DNA of 64,000 nt from Fusarium oxysporum f. sp. lycopersici 4287. Its lineage: Eukaryota > Ascomycota > Sordariomycetes > Hypocreales > Nectriaceae. Each line of letters begins with the position of its first letter. Positions within the stretch are counted from its first letter, which is position 1. A model generated the notes under the pieces. The model was given only the letters and a program-made list of their open reading frames with translations. It did not search any database and had not been told where the DNA came from. A program made the position numbers and the translations under genes. Below are positions 31,510 through 42,800 of the stretch, piece after piece. The stretch spans positions 3,957,482-4,021,481 of the forward strand of contig NC_030990.1 of the NCBI RefSeq assembly GCF_000149955.1, in the 5' to 3' direction.

Positions 31510-32337
31510 GAGGCAGCTTTGTCAGATTCAAAAGCCGAAGGCATCGTTTGAGGCAACTGGGGCTCAGCGGTTGCGGGCAAGGACGTATGCTCGGGATGTA
31601 TGATAGATGGCGTGGCGTTTCATTCTTGATTAGTCGCAAGCTTTGTTTTACTTGCTACACTATTAAATTCGTGACGGTGAAAACCAGGGGTTGGAACGAC
31701 GCCTTGGAGATGACGAGCATCGGGCCTAGAATGCTGGCAAATTAGAAGGGCAATTTGCGACAAAGAAACTTGGTTGGTCGTGATTTCGGAGGATTACAAG
31801 TGAAGAAGGGGCTAGAAGTGTGAAGGGAGGAAAATCCATTTTGTTGACGCTGTGCTAGGCCATCTTGACAGACGAGAACCGCGACTGCGAGGTCAGGCGC
31901 GCGATTGAATTATTAACACTTCACTTGGGCAAATATGGTGGTCAAAGATGTGTGTAATTAATTGAACTCAGCTTCCTGCGCGATAGTGTTGATATTTCCC
32001 CATCCCATACTCCTAGCAAGACACTCTGATCGGAAATTCCCTGAAAGTTCATGGTGCAGGCCTGGCTATAAACTAATGAGGTTTCCTCGCGTATCTGCCA
32101 GGAAACGTGCTACTCATGACTGCACAGGGGTGCTGAAAACGGATCTGGGTTTATAGGTTTTAAGTTGGAGAGGAGAGCGTAAAACATGAGGTGGTGGGAT
32201 TTTTGAGAGTGTTATTTTGAGTTGATAGACCTGACAGCTGATGCTTGCATCGCGCGCCCTACGGGAGGTGAGGTTGACAGGATCATCCTGCTGCGAAACT
32301 GATTCTTGCCTCGTGGGGTGGTGGGATCTAACGATGT
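31510..32337. other. Intergenic, no gene seen
   Basis: No supported frame. It is the left side of the gene-fragment region that follows. Confidence 0.45.
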
Positions 32338-33099
32338 CTCAGAACATGAACACGCTCGTTGAGCTTATGACTATGGGGGACGCCATGTGCTGTGCTGAGA
32401 AGCTAAGTTATGCGTGGTCCTTAGTTACCCGAGGTAAGTAAGATACAACACATAACTTAGCTTCTCAACACAGAACATGGCGTCCCCCATACTCACAAGC
32501 TCCTCAAACATGTCCATGGTCTTGGACGTCGCCTGATCCATGATTATGTGGATGGGCTCTTCCACGTCAGGCAGCATGGTCTCAGCACAACGCATTGCAT
32601 CCTCCATGGTGACAAATTCCACGAAGGCGTCCATAGTTTTGGACTTCGCCCTGTCCATGATGATCTGGCTAGGTTCCCTCACGTCTAGCAACATGCGGCT
32701 GTTGCGACCAACAAAGGCCTCAAGCTTTCACCCTGAAATCGGTTTGTCCGGAGCTAGACGGCCATCGAAGAAGTGCGGCTTGTAACCGCTCGTCGAGGAA
32801 TGGGCTGGCTCCAGCTCCTCATCCGTCTCGACCTCTTTGAAAGACTTTGCTAGTTCCGCTGACTTTGCAGTCTTCTTCGGCTCCCCCTCCGACTCTCTGC
32901 GCTCCTTTGCCTCCTTTACTGTGGGCTTAGTCACGATGGAGCTTCTGCGACTGGCAGGGGAGCGTCGCGACCGTCCTCCCCATACACAAAGTTTGCCGCG
33001 GGGGTGAATGTGTTGTACGTTCCAAGCCTCCTTGTCAGATATTTTGAAGCGGCAGAGGGCCCTTGGGTAAGGGTTGATCCCCAATGCGGTTCGTTTCAT
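32338..33099 (-). pseudogene. Fragmented RRM gene with duplicated and inverted pieces
   Basis: On the minus strand, after a possible acceptor near 32735, the frame reads EAFVGRNSRMLLDVREP then IIMDRAKSKTMDAFVEF, which looks like RNP2/RNP1 of a fungal RRM. The part ending in AMRCAE is repeated at once (HIIMDQATSKTMDMFEEL). A third copy of the last part lies inverted on the plus strand at about 32344-32417. Upstream, 32728-33099 encodes a basic Ser/Lys/Glu-rich segment (FKISDKEAWNVQHIHP at its start) that may belong to the same gene. No complete RRM gene can be assembled. Confidence 0.5.
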
Positions 33100-34988
33100 T
33101 AGAAACGAACAGCGCCTCGCGCTGTTGCTTCACGCGAAGACCTTCCTCCCTGTCAAAGTAGTATCTTTAGACGATTATGTGCACATAATCGACGAGTGGT
33201 AGCTATCACCCGACGCAACTAGAGCGCGGGGGTTGGCCAAGACCAACTGTTGAGTGTTGGTCCTGAATGATGCCAGCTAGGTATGAGGGGGGTGTTTGAG
33301 GTTCACCTCCTGCGTGCATCGAAGGATGACAGCGCAAGGAGGGTACAGTCCCAGGTCCGGGTCTGAGGGTCACCCACAGTCGAATATGATGTGGGGAGGG
33401 GGGGAAGGTCACCGCTCTGATATTGTGTGCGGTGTGGTTCTGCGTCTAGGACAATTGTTTGTCAGCTTCTGTGCGATAGCCAAAGTACGATGGGATGTAT
33501 TTACCTCTTGTTTCGCGTGAAAAATGACAAGTGTTATATTACAAGTCGGGGTCCATCGAACTTGACCGCCAACGTAGGGTAGGGGAACGTTATGACATGA
33601 TGCAATGGGCTTTTCTCTTCGAGAATTTACTGACTAAAGTGGCGGAAGCGACTTGAGCAAAGACAGTTTGATTGTTTGTAAAAAGGTGAAGGCTGCAAGC
33701 TCAGCTCTAATAAGAAGGAGGTGACCTCTGACACTCTTGTGAGTATTCGTTGTTGATGGAGCCGTAGGCTTCTCATTGTGCTTGGTGTGTGGAGGACATG
33801 GGTAAATAAGAGTCACCAAGTTGGGCAATGTGCTACCAGCGTTTGAGGCGAAACATGTGGGAGGAGAGCCTGTGGCCGGGGCGAGGAAGATAATGAAATG
33901 TATAGAGGGTTCCTTGGTCAAAGCGAGTCTTTTGCTCTTGACATGAGTGGAGGTATTGGTGGCTCTAGTGCAAAGGGAATTCCCTTGCGAGAATTTGTTT
34001 GTTTCTGTGACGCTTGTTAGCTTGGAAGGAAAAGAAGTGTAGCGATGTCAAGTTTGGTGCCAGCAATTGGTCGCAGGCTTGAGAGTCAAAGACGAATATT
34101 AGATTTGTACTTACGTGGAGGGTTCACTTGGCCGCTATATGTGACGAGGTGGTAGGGTTGATGTGTGACGCGTCTCTGGTGGGAGTAGATGGTATTTTGT
34201 GCATAGTAGCCTTCTGCTTGGGCGCTTGATATACGCAGGAGACGAAGGGAGGAGGTAGATGTGAATGAGTAGCGTGCTTCAAGGCATGAGATGGGTTATG
34301 TAGGGAGAAGACATCAAGACGCGTTTTGTTCTGGCACTTCGTTGTCTCTGGTGAAATGATTGCCCAACGCATGAAGGGGGAGAGGCGATGAGGGGAGGAA
34401 GAGCAGAGAGAGGGGGAGGGGAGATGAGGAGGGAGGAAGAATTTCATCTCCGATGCTCGCACATCTCAGTTGTGTGGGAGCTGCAAATCGGAAGGAAGGT
34501 GTGGGAAGATGATAGAAGAGGACTAGGCAGTAACTTGCTCACAAGCAACGCGTTGCTAGGGGAAATCAGGAGTGTCTTATCCGGCCAGAGAGAGGAGGGA
34601 ACTCGGTTGTTTTTGATGCAGTTTTGGAGATATGTAGATTCCGACACGAGAAATAAAATTCAAACGAAAAATTGCATCTAGTCTCGAATATGCATGAAAA
34701 ACGAAGCCATGCTGAAAGTGACTTTCTGGGTTGGGGGTGATGTCAAAGGAGGATGACGGGACGCTACAGGGAGCTCGCCCAGAATTATGGGACCAAGACA
34801 GGGGAGGGGGGCCAGGCACACGCTCTTGGGCCAACCAGAGTGAGCCCTAACTTGCCGAGCTCACCCCACGGATCTCACCAAGACATGGGTAGCTCAAGTT
34901 CCAAGTTTTGGGGGCTTCCATTTCACTCACTCATCATTTTTACCTCCTCACCTCATACTTCTTACCCAACTTCACAACACACACAGCC
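33100..34988. other. Long intergenic stretch, no gene seen
   Basis: It includes a perfect 20-bp palindrome (33172-33191), a G/A-rich tract at about 34376-34440, and the C/T-rich leader before the Ap4A phosphorylase ATG. Short frames have no motif support. Confidence 0.45.
33172..33191. repeat. Perfect 20-bp palindrome
   Basis: CGATTATGTGCACATAATCG is fully self-complementary with no spacer. It could be a binding site for a dimeric protein or chance; nothing nearby decides. Confidence 0.9.
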
Positions 34989-36097
34989 ATGCCTCGCATC
35001 AAAGCCCCCTCAAACCTCCCTGAGCTTGTCAAGTCGACTTTCACAAAAGCTCGCTCAGAGGGTGATTTGCATTATTTCCCCACTCAAGTCGCCATCCTCA
35101 ATGTTGATTCCATCCCCGTACGTGTCATCCTATCTTCGCTCACTGGATGAATGAGCGCCATATAGGCCTAGAGAATCACTGCTAACGCAAAACTCAGTTC
35201 CAACTCCGCTTCTCGCCTTCCTTGGCAAACAAACCCAAGCCGCCGCCAAAGGACCTCAACAAACCTCAAAAGCCCTTTGACCCTTTTGAGAACCCTCTAC
35301 CCGCTCTCAAGGTCACAGATCTTGGCCCCTCCCACTATCTCGTGCTGAACAAGTTTGCTGTTGTTCCCGAGCACTTCATTCTTGCCACGACAGAGTTCAA
35401 GCCCCAAACTCATGTCCTCGAAGAGTCTGACCTTGAGGCCACACTCGCTTGCATTGAGGCATATGAAGCTGCCAGAAGAACCGAAGCAGAGCAAGGCCAC
35501 CGTGATGGCACACTCGGCGGCGGTGATGGTCTCTTTGCTTTCTTCAACTGCGGTGACCACTCTGGTGCCAGCCAACCTCATCGTCACATCCAACTCCTCC
35601 CCATCGCCAGAATGAAGGATGGCTTCGAGGCTGACACTCCTTGGACTGTTCTCGCCAATCAACTCAAAACCAAAATCGCTCCCTTTGCTACCTTTGCCGA
35701 AGACATCAAGCTTGGCATGTCTGGTGCAGACTTGCACTCCACTTATCTCCGACTCTACCGCAAAGCCTGCCGGGCTGTTGCTGTTTACACCAAAGATCCT
35801 CTTCATACCGAAGAAGCACCCGCCGAGGGTCCCACAAGGATCAGTTACAACCTTGCTATGACCAAAGACACTCTTGTTGTCTGCCCCCGCCTGGCAGAGG
35901 GCGTTAAGCTCCAAAGCCAGGACGGTGATGTACTTGGTACCGTCTCCCTCAACGGCACCCTTCTTGCCGGCACAGCACTGGTCAAGAACGAGTTGGAGTG
36001 GGAAGCTCTCAAGAAGGATCCCGATACGCTACGCAACGTCCTACGAGACATCGGAGTGCCAAACACATTTGATAATGGCGGAGCGCTTCGCTTGTAG
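34989..36097 (+). CDS. APA2: Ap4A phosphorylase (ATP adenylyltransferase)
   Basis: Two exons (34989-35117 and 35198-36097) around an 80-bp intron (GTACGT...ACTCAG) give 342 aa starting MPRIKAPSNLPEL. The enzyme family splits diadenosine tetraphosphate with phosphate into ATP and ADP in the cytosol. The HIT-like catalytic motif is clear: GASQPHRHIQLLP near residue 165. The upstream LVLNKFAVVPEHFILAT and the C-terminal FDNGGALRL end are family blocks. Length matches Apa1/Apa2. The yeast-style symbol reflects the family, not a checked orthologue. Confidence 0.92.
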
Positions 36098-37108
36098 TTT
36101 TCGACAAGCCCCACAACCTGCAAATTTGTACGGGGTAAGGCGTGCGCTGCAAGCATCGGCTGTCAGCTATCTCAGCTCAAAATAACACTTCAGGCAGCAT
36201 ACCCACAGAGCTGTACAGAGGTACACGCAGTGGAAGTCTGCTCAAAACAGACATTGTGGGGGAACGATGATCACGAGGAGCAAGAGGAGGGGCCACTCAG
36301 AATGACACCACTGACAATTTGAAAGGGGCTCGTCGAATCCTCCGAGGAAGACGAGCCGTTCCAACTGGGTGGCCCCACAAGCTCTGGTAGTGCTTCAAGC
36401 GCCGTGGAAGAATCGCCTGCTAAGAAGAAGATCGAAGACCGGCCAGGCCTGGAGCCTGCAAAGCTGTACAGATGGGTACGCAGTGGAAGGCTGCCGAGGA
36501 GCTTGGTATTCGCATTGCGGAACTCCACGAGTTCATTGCCACCCCGAGGGTAATGCTTTCGTGGTCCAGCTATCTGGGATAGCCCCCCGGTCATATCTGT
36601 GTTTTGAGCTAGATGTGTTATTTGCAGTTGAGACCTGTGGCTGAGAGATTATAGTCGCCACACAGAGCTTGGTGCACCACTGCACGGGAGTCGACATCGA
36701 ATTCGACCAAGACAAACCAGCCTACCCTACCAGCTCTCTAGCAAATTTATTCTGGGGACGATCAATCCCAGGAGCTGTCTCCTCGAAGAGCTGGTAAAAA
36801 CAGCACGCGGTGGAAGTCTGCAAGATCAGGCATTGGTCAAAGACGGGGGTGACTACGAAGAGCAAGAGGGGTGAGCAACACAGGAAACCGATAATGGCAA
36901 TATGGAAGGGTCTCCGTCCACTACCACTAATCGCCCTTGACATGTCTGCTCTTCCTCCAGACAACCATCGAGGTCCTGGACGGAACCCTTCCATCTGAGT
37001 GGCTCCCCCATGGCTCTTGCACACGTGTGGGGATTGATGAGTTGGTGGAAATGGAGGTGACTACGGGGAGCAAGGAGGGGAAGCCGCCCAAACGAAGATA
37101 GCGACACT

Positions 37109-37564
37109 ATGGAAGGGGCTCTGTCATGTCAACCCATTCGAAAAAAAAGCCAAAGACGGAGCCTTTTCATGGCGGCAACACCTCAAGCTCCACTAGACGG
37201 TCGGTCTTGGAGGCGATGTCAAGGACGGGGAGGGAGCACAACGCGTAGGGGACTGGTCAAAATGGGATCAGTGATACTATGGAGGGGACTCCGTCAACAT
37301 CGTTCAACAAAAAGTCAAAGACGGAGCCCCTCCGACTTCCAGTCCTCGCAAACTCCCCGTCGGACATCAAGAGTTCGACAAGTTGTGGGAGGTGACTCCT
37401 CATCCGGTAGCGATGTAAGTATTTCCTGCTCCTCATTGAACCAGATAGCTAACATCTGAACGTAGGGGGATGATGAGGCATCTTCGGATGAGGATCTGTT
37501 CGATGATTCAGATGAATCCAGGGTCATTGACGGCGCAGTCCTGGGTGTCATCGAAACGACCTAG
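37109..37564 (+). pseudogene. Spliced acidic-tail frame inside the repeat cluster
   Basis: A frame of 102 codons (37109-37414) joins in phase over a good 51-bp intron (GTAAGT...CTAAC...GTAG, 37415-37465) to 33 codons ending GVIETT. Exon 2 is acidic and Ser-rich (SSDEDLFDDSDES). The first exon starts at an ATG that in sister copies lies inside a longer acidic frame, so this is more likely a surviving gene end than a full gene. It has no known domain. Confidence 0.35.
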
Positions 37565-37674
37565 CTCCGTGGGGTGATCATAAGCTATATGCCGAGATCA
37601 CCTCACCGCGCATGGTAGTTTGGATGGTGCTCAGGGCCACGCCGTCAATGACCCTGGATTCATCTGAATCATCG
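37501..37674. repeat. Perfect 35-bp inverted repeat with 104-bp loop
   Basis: The arms 37501-37535 and 37640-37674 are exact complements over 35 bp; they begin CGATGATTCAGATGAATCC. The left arm lies in the coding end of the acidic-tail frame, so the right arm is an inverted copy of that piece. Confidence 0.9.
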
Positions 37675-37993
37675 TACATGATCAACGTCAGCTCAGTTTT
37701 CGACCCTAATACCAACGTTGAGTCTCACCGTGTGCTCCAGAGCACCATCAAAGGAAGTTCGGAATGGGACAGCCATGTTCAGGAGGATAGTGACACTATG
37801 GAAAGGGCTCCGTCAAGATGCTCAACGAAGATTCAATGCCGGGGCCTTTTCAATTTGGCGGACTCAGAAGGTGGTGAGAAGGTCGAGGGGTCGACAGGTC
37901 GTCGGGGATGAGGACGATTACGAAGAACAAGAGGAGGAAGCTGAGCAGAACGGGGATAGTGACACTATGGATGAAGTTATTATTTGGAATTGA

Positions 37994-38457
37994 TGGACAA
38001 AAAGCAACAAACACAAACTATCTAAACACTTCACTCCACTTTCCACACCAATCATCACTAGCAATCTAGCGCACTGAAGTCAAACTTAATCTCACGATAG
38101 CTTCTACCATGCATGCCTTGACTCACCACCTGTTTTTGATATCCCATGTTTCTCATGATCATCCCTACTTCTATGCAGCCTCCATCCGGGTGAGACAAGC
38201 ACCTAATAGCAATCTACTTATCAGTTGACTATAGCTTGGATAAGATTTGTTAACAAAGGTCATTAATGATATCTGGTTCAGCCCTCCAGTGCGTTGAATC
38301 ACAGTTCAAGGCATTGTGTATTAACATGTCACATCGAGATATCAGATAAGGCATATCAAATCAATAAAGACACTTGCTGTCGGTAACTGGTCTCTTATCA
38401 TTATAGGACCATTATTCTTCATTAAATTTCCGCCAGGAAACTAAAAAAAAAAACTCT
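37994..38457. other. Intergenic, no gene seen
   Basis: AT-rich, ending in an A10 run (about 38443-38453) near the 3' end of the next gene. Confidence 0.5.
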
Positions 38458-39845
38458 TCACTGGGCCCTGGTGTTCGCCCTCTGCCGGGCGATGTCACCC
38501 CGACTTCGGTTGTCGTACTTGGCCGCGATGGCCTGGGCAGAGAAGCGATGCGTCGCATTGAGCTTGGGCATCTCCTCCTCCACACGACGCCAGAAGCCGG
38601 GGGACCCGATGTCCATCGTCCCGAGCACCGTGTTCACGGCCTGGTACATGATGCCGATCTGTTTAGCCATGTTAGTACAATGTGTTGACACGGGGTAGAG
38701 GTGGGCAACTTACGTCTCTGGTGGTCCAGCGCGGGGTGCGAGGACGAGCCGAGGGGGGCTTCTTCATGCGGTCCCAGCCGCGGAGGGTGCTCAGCGAGGT
38801 GCTCAGCTCCCCGAGGTTCTTGATGTCGGCGTAGGAGACGCCATGGAGGCGGAGGAGGCGAACGAAGTTTCGCTTCTCCTCTCGGCCCACGGGCAGCGGC
38901 ATGAGTCTTTGGATGAGGGAGGGGGAGGTGACCTCGTACTCATCGAGTACCGCGCGGATCTTCTGGTCCCGGGCCTGAGCCGGCGAGACTCTGCTGAGGC
39001 CGGCCACCGAGCCCCCCGCTACAGCAGCAGGAGACTTGCTACTGGTGGAGACGGGGGAGGAAGACATTGCGCCTTGGTGGCAGGAAGAGGAGGAGGAGAG
39101 GGGGGGAGATGGCAACTGTGTGTTGGTGGGGGAGTCTGTAAAAAGTTAGTTTTGAACACCGAAGATTCAAGTCAAAGTAGAAGGGAATAAAACATACCGG
39201 AGGCGCAGCAGGCGCAGCTGTTGCTTGAAGGGAGGCTTGGAGGCGGCAGACGCGAGAGGTAGTTGTGTGTAGAAAAGGGTAAAGGCTCGGCCTTGATGGG
39301 AGCGAGCTGGTCTTTGGCAAGTTAGTAAAAGGCAAAGTTGGAGTGATATGGGATGAAAGACTAAACATACCTTGGTAAAGACTGCGGTAGATGTTGGGGG
39401 AAGGGAAGATGGGCGGAGGCAGATTCGGGGGTGGGTGGTGTAAAAAGCAGTCTTGTTCAAGTTAGATCAGGACTGCTAAGACCTGCAGCATGGGAAAGAG
39501 AAATAATACCTGGCCAGCTATAATCGCTCGAAAGACTTGATGGCGGTGGACTCGGGAGGAAGTTGTGTGTGAAGTTATCTTGTCCAAGTCAGCACATGCG
39601 ATGCCAAGGCAAGATGGTGTAAGGGGAGGGAGCATACCTGAGTAGCCAAGGCTACTGGTGTGACTCGAAATGAAGCTCGAAGCGCAGAGACAAGGCTCGG
39701 AAGAGAAAAGGGGCTGTTGGCACAGAGGTAGAGTCTGAGATGTGAAGTGATGAGGAGGAAGGAAAGAAGAGTAGAAGCCAGGCCAAGTTGCGGCGTTATA
39801 TAGAGGAGTCAGAGAGCACTCGTCCTCGAATTTGACCATTTCCAT
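38458..39845 (-). CDS. Ser/Pro-rich protein built from tandem phase-1 exons
   Basis: I read six exons on the minus strand: 39845-39638, 39578-39510, 39451-39371, 39311-39198, 39135-38714 and 38658-38458, giving about 364 aa. The first four introns are 58-62 bp, start GTAT and end (C)TAACTTG..AAG or alike. Exons 2-4 are 69, 81 and 114 nt, all multiples of three. The frame stays open through every exon, and each junction rebuilds an Asp codon (G|AC or G|AT). Exons 2-5 encode short Ser/Pro-rich pieces (LPSPPPSSLSS, PPPNLPPPIFPSP, LPPPSLPSS, LPSPPLSSSSS). The last two exons encode a more regular domain (RAVLDEYEVTSPSLIQRLM to FWRRVEEEMPKLNA) with no family I know. A TATA box on the same strand at 39795-39803 lies inside exon 1, so a start at MSSSPVS (39070) with a long leader is the other option. 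Confidence 0.6.
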
Positions 39846-42800
39846 TGTTCTTATAGCTCTGGAGGTGCTCAATAGGAACTCAGACGTAATGTATTGTTGC
39901 TATTCGTCACAGTCAATAGCTCCCAGTGGATTCACGAGCCACTGTACTTTGTTAGTGGCCACAAATAGGTGCGAACTATGACGACAGGGCCAATGAGGGA
40001 CTGAGAAGATGTACTACAATGGAGGGACAATAGCAGAAGAGGCGAAGTAGTAGTGCACGAGGTCAAGGGACAATAGTAGAAGCGAGAAAGGGGAGCAGTA
40101 GACAATGGGCTATCGTTGTAGGAGCAGACTTGATGAATATTCAAAGGTCAAAGGAGGGAAATGGGCTTCTGATATAGACACTCAGAGCAGGGCACAAGCT
40201 CAACAGCACCATGGAAAGAACAGTATCACAAAAACCCCCCTGACCTATTGACACTGAGGATGTAGAAGACCCAACAGGGAAGAGTGCGTGCACTTGAACC
40301 TGCGAACTTGCCTCCACACGGGGAGCTTCACTACTCCCCCCCGAATACCTTGTAGGCTCAGCGGCCCTGTGCATACATACATCTCTGGCAGGGGTGGGTT
40401 GAGCTGCAGCTGAGATCTGGGCCCTAGTGGGATCTTGGAGCTAGTGACATCTGCAGGCGGGGACAGGGATAGCCCGGGTAGGTCGACCCGCTTGTGGGAG
40501 CGGGACTTTGCAGTGTTTGTAGTTGTCGTGATGTCAAGGGGAGGAGAGAGGAGATGTGGCGGTTTATGTGTATTGGATGCAATGTGAAATGTGATTAGGT
40601 GCTTGACATGCTGCATGGTGCATACTAAGTTCGTCTAAGTATTGGTAAAGGCTATGCATCAAGGACATCTCGAAAGACTGTGGACTAGGTGGCGATGCTG
40701 GGGTCTTGGTTAAGGTACAACAGCCAGGCTGTGAATAGGGCCAGATCAGAATATGGTACGGCCAGATGCCTCTTGACACCATGGATGCAATCTATCACTG
40801 CATAATTGACTTATCACCAGCACAAAGGGTGAATCACAGGTACTGCAGAAGAGGGAGGTAGTGACACTTGCAAGCTATCCGGAATGGCGGTGATCATGTG
40901 CAAGACGTCGGGGTAAAGTGCCCTGTGTAGGTTAAGATGTCAGAATACCGCCAGCTCAACTCCGTGGTAGTACAGTAACAAAGTGGTACAGAGCCAAAAA
41001 AAAAAAAAAAAAAAAAAAAAAACACCAAAGGCAATGATCACCATGACAAAGACACGTCTGTAACTGGATTTGTAGTGACATGGCTCGATGTAACGTTTTT
41101 GCGGTTTATGGAATAGGTTAGTGCTCACGCCGCAATCCAGGAACCAGAAAACACCAAACTTCTCCACTCAACCCGAATTTGGATAACTCTCAAAGCAGAC
41201 GCAGTAGCTACATCTTCTATGGGAACACCAATGCAGACACTTCGCAGGAGAAGCATCATTCCACCATCAACGGCCTTATTAGCTCTTTATCTTGCTTTGT
41301 ACTGACCGTACGCGTACCTACAGGCAGCCTGTCCAGTCGCTTTCGCCAGAGAAAATCAAACAAGTCAGCATTCTGCGAGACCGGTACCCAGCATAACACT
41401 TGAGCATCCAGACCACTGGGAATCATATTCCGCTATGCAAGTACTCACATCTTGATGTCTTTGCCAGTATGTTCTTTCATCATAATATGCATCTGCTAAC
41501 TTCTTTGTTGAAAACAACCCCTGTTTCCCGTCGAGATTTGCTCAAGCAAACAAACGAACGAACCGGCCACTTCGAAACCCGTTTCCGCTCCCGTCAGCTG
41601 TCTCCTCCTCCTCCTCCTCCTTCTCGTTTCTTCTTCGCCTTGAAAATCTCATCGTTTGAGATAGAAAAAAACGTTTCTTCTTTCGAACTGTAGGGAACAA
41701 AGGCTGCTTTTCCTCGTCAGGACGTAACTGCATACCAGCTATCCAGATTCGTGTGGTTTCACGGCATTTGTCATGCAGCCGCGTGGAAACCCGCGTGGGA
41801 GGCGTCAAGGATGGGCTGTGTAGTAAAGGGTGTCAGAAAGATGTGAGACAGAAAACGGTCGTGGGGGCAGGGTGTGCTGCTAGACATAGCCCAGAGATGG
41901 CGTGTGTGTGTTTGTGTGTGTGTGTGGCTCAAGCCATGTGATGAGATGCAACTTCATACTTGCTTGAGTTTGATCTTCGGGAACTATAGCGAACAGACCA
42001 GATGCATATATCGATTTTGGGAAATACGACGATCAGAAGGGACAACGGGCGCAGAGGATCATCAACTGGTAATGTCGGCTTCGGGAAGACTCGACGGAGA
42101 CGAGATTGGAGGAGCCCACGGCTAACGGGTTCCAGATTCTTGTTTGCAGAAGATCGAGTTCCCTTTTCAAGAGATGAACACCACGGCAATGACGAACTCT
42201 CTTACCATACGATATAACATACTCCCGACCGAAGCCCATCGTATCCAAGACCAAGTTCGAAGATCCCCTTAGTTCGCCTCATCGGCTATCTCGAGGTCGC
42301 CGTGCTGCACGAACCAGATACATACATACATATATACATACCTTACATGACGCACTCGAGGACCTCTACGTCTCCACACACATCATGATAGACATGCATT
42401 GGCTAGAACGTTACGGGAAGTCTATTGCACATTGACGCCGGTTCGACTGAAAGGAGTAAGGCTGCGTTTTTGCTACTTCTGGCTTCTTCTTCTCTTGTTC
42501 TTCTTCTCTCGGGGAAACAATGCGAAGGAGGGACCTTATGCAAGGAGCATTCTCGGCAATGCTGTCACTCACGTTTCTTTTTGCGGAGGTGGAATCCTTT
42601 CCATAGACAGACAATTCGTCAATCGCATGAACCCTGTTTCTCGGACTTTCTGGAAGGTACATATAATCACTTGATCAAGAGCGCGTGTATTATTGCGCTA
42701 TGCATCGCACATAATACCTGTTGTGCATCCCATCCAATATCTTTGTACACATTTACCGCAAGGCTTCGGTTCCAGGGGCCGAGACAACGACCGTTGTGAG

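Larger units (their letters stand above)
36098..37990 (+). repeat. Cluster of decayed acidic-tail coding repeats
   Basis: At least five diverged copies of one segment occur. The marker is an ACTATGGAAGGGGCTCCGTC-like sequence, at about 36902, 37107, 37275, 37797 and (shorter) 37972. It is often preceded by a stretch that in the last copy encodes a run of Asp/Glu/Gln (37903-37970). A second shared piece, GTACGCAGTGGAAG-like, lies at about 36225 and 36475. The copies look like broken duplicates of the 3' part of one gene. Confidence 0.55.

Noticed and set aside
40250..40390. Possible tRNA on the minus strand (GCAGGTTCAAGTGC B-box-like)
   Set aside because: No acceptable acceptor stem or A box at the right distance; at best a relic.
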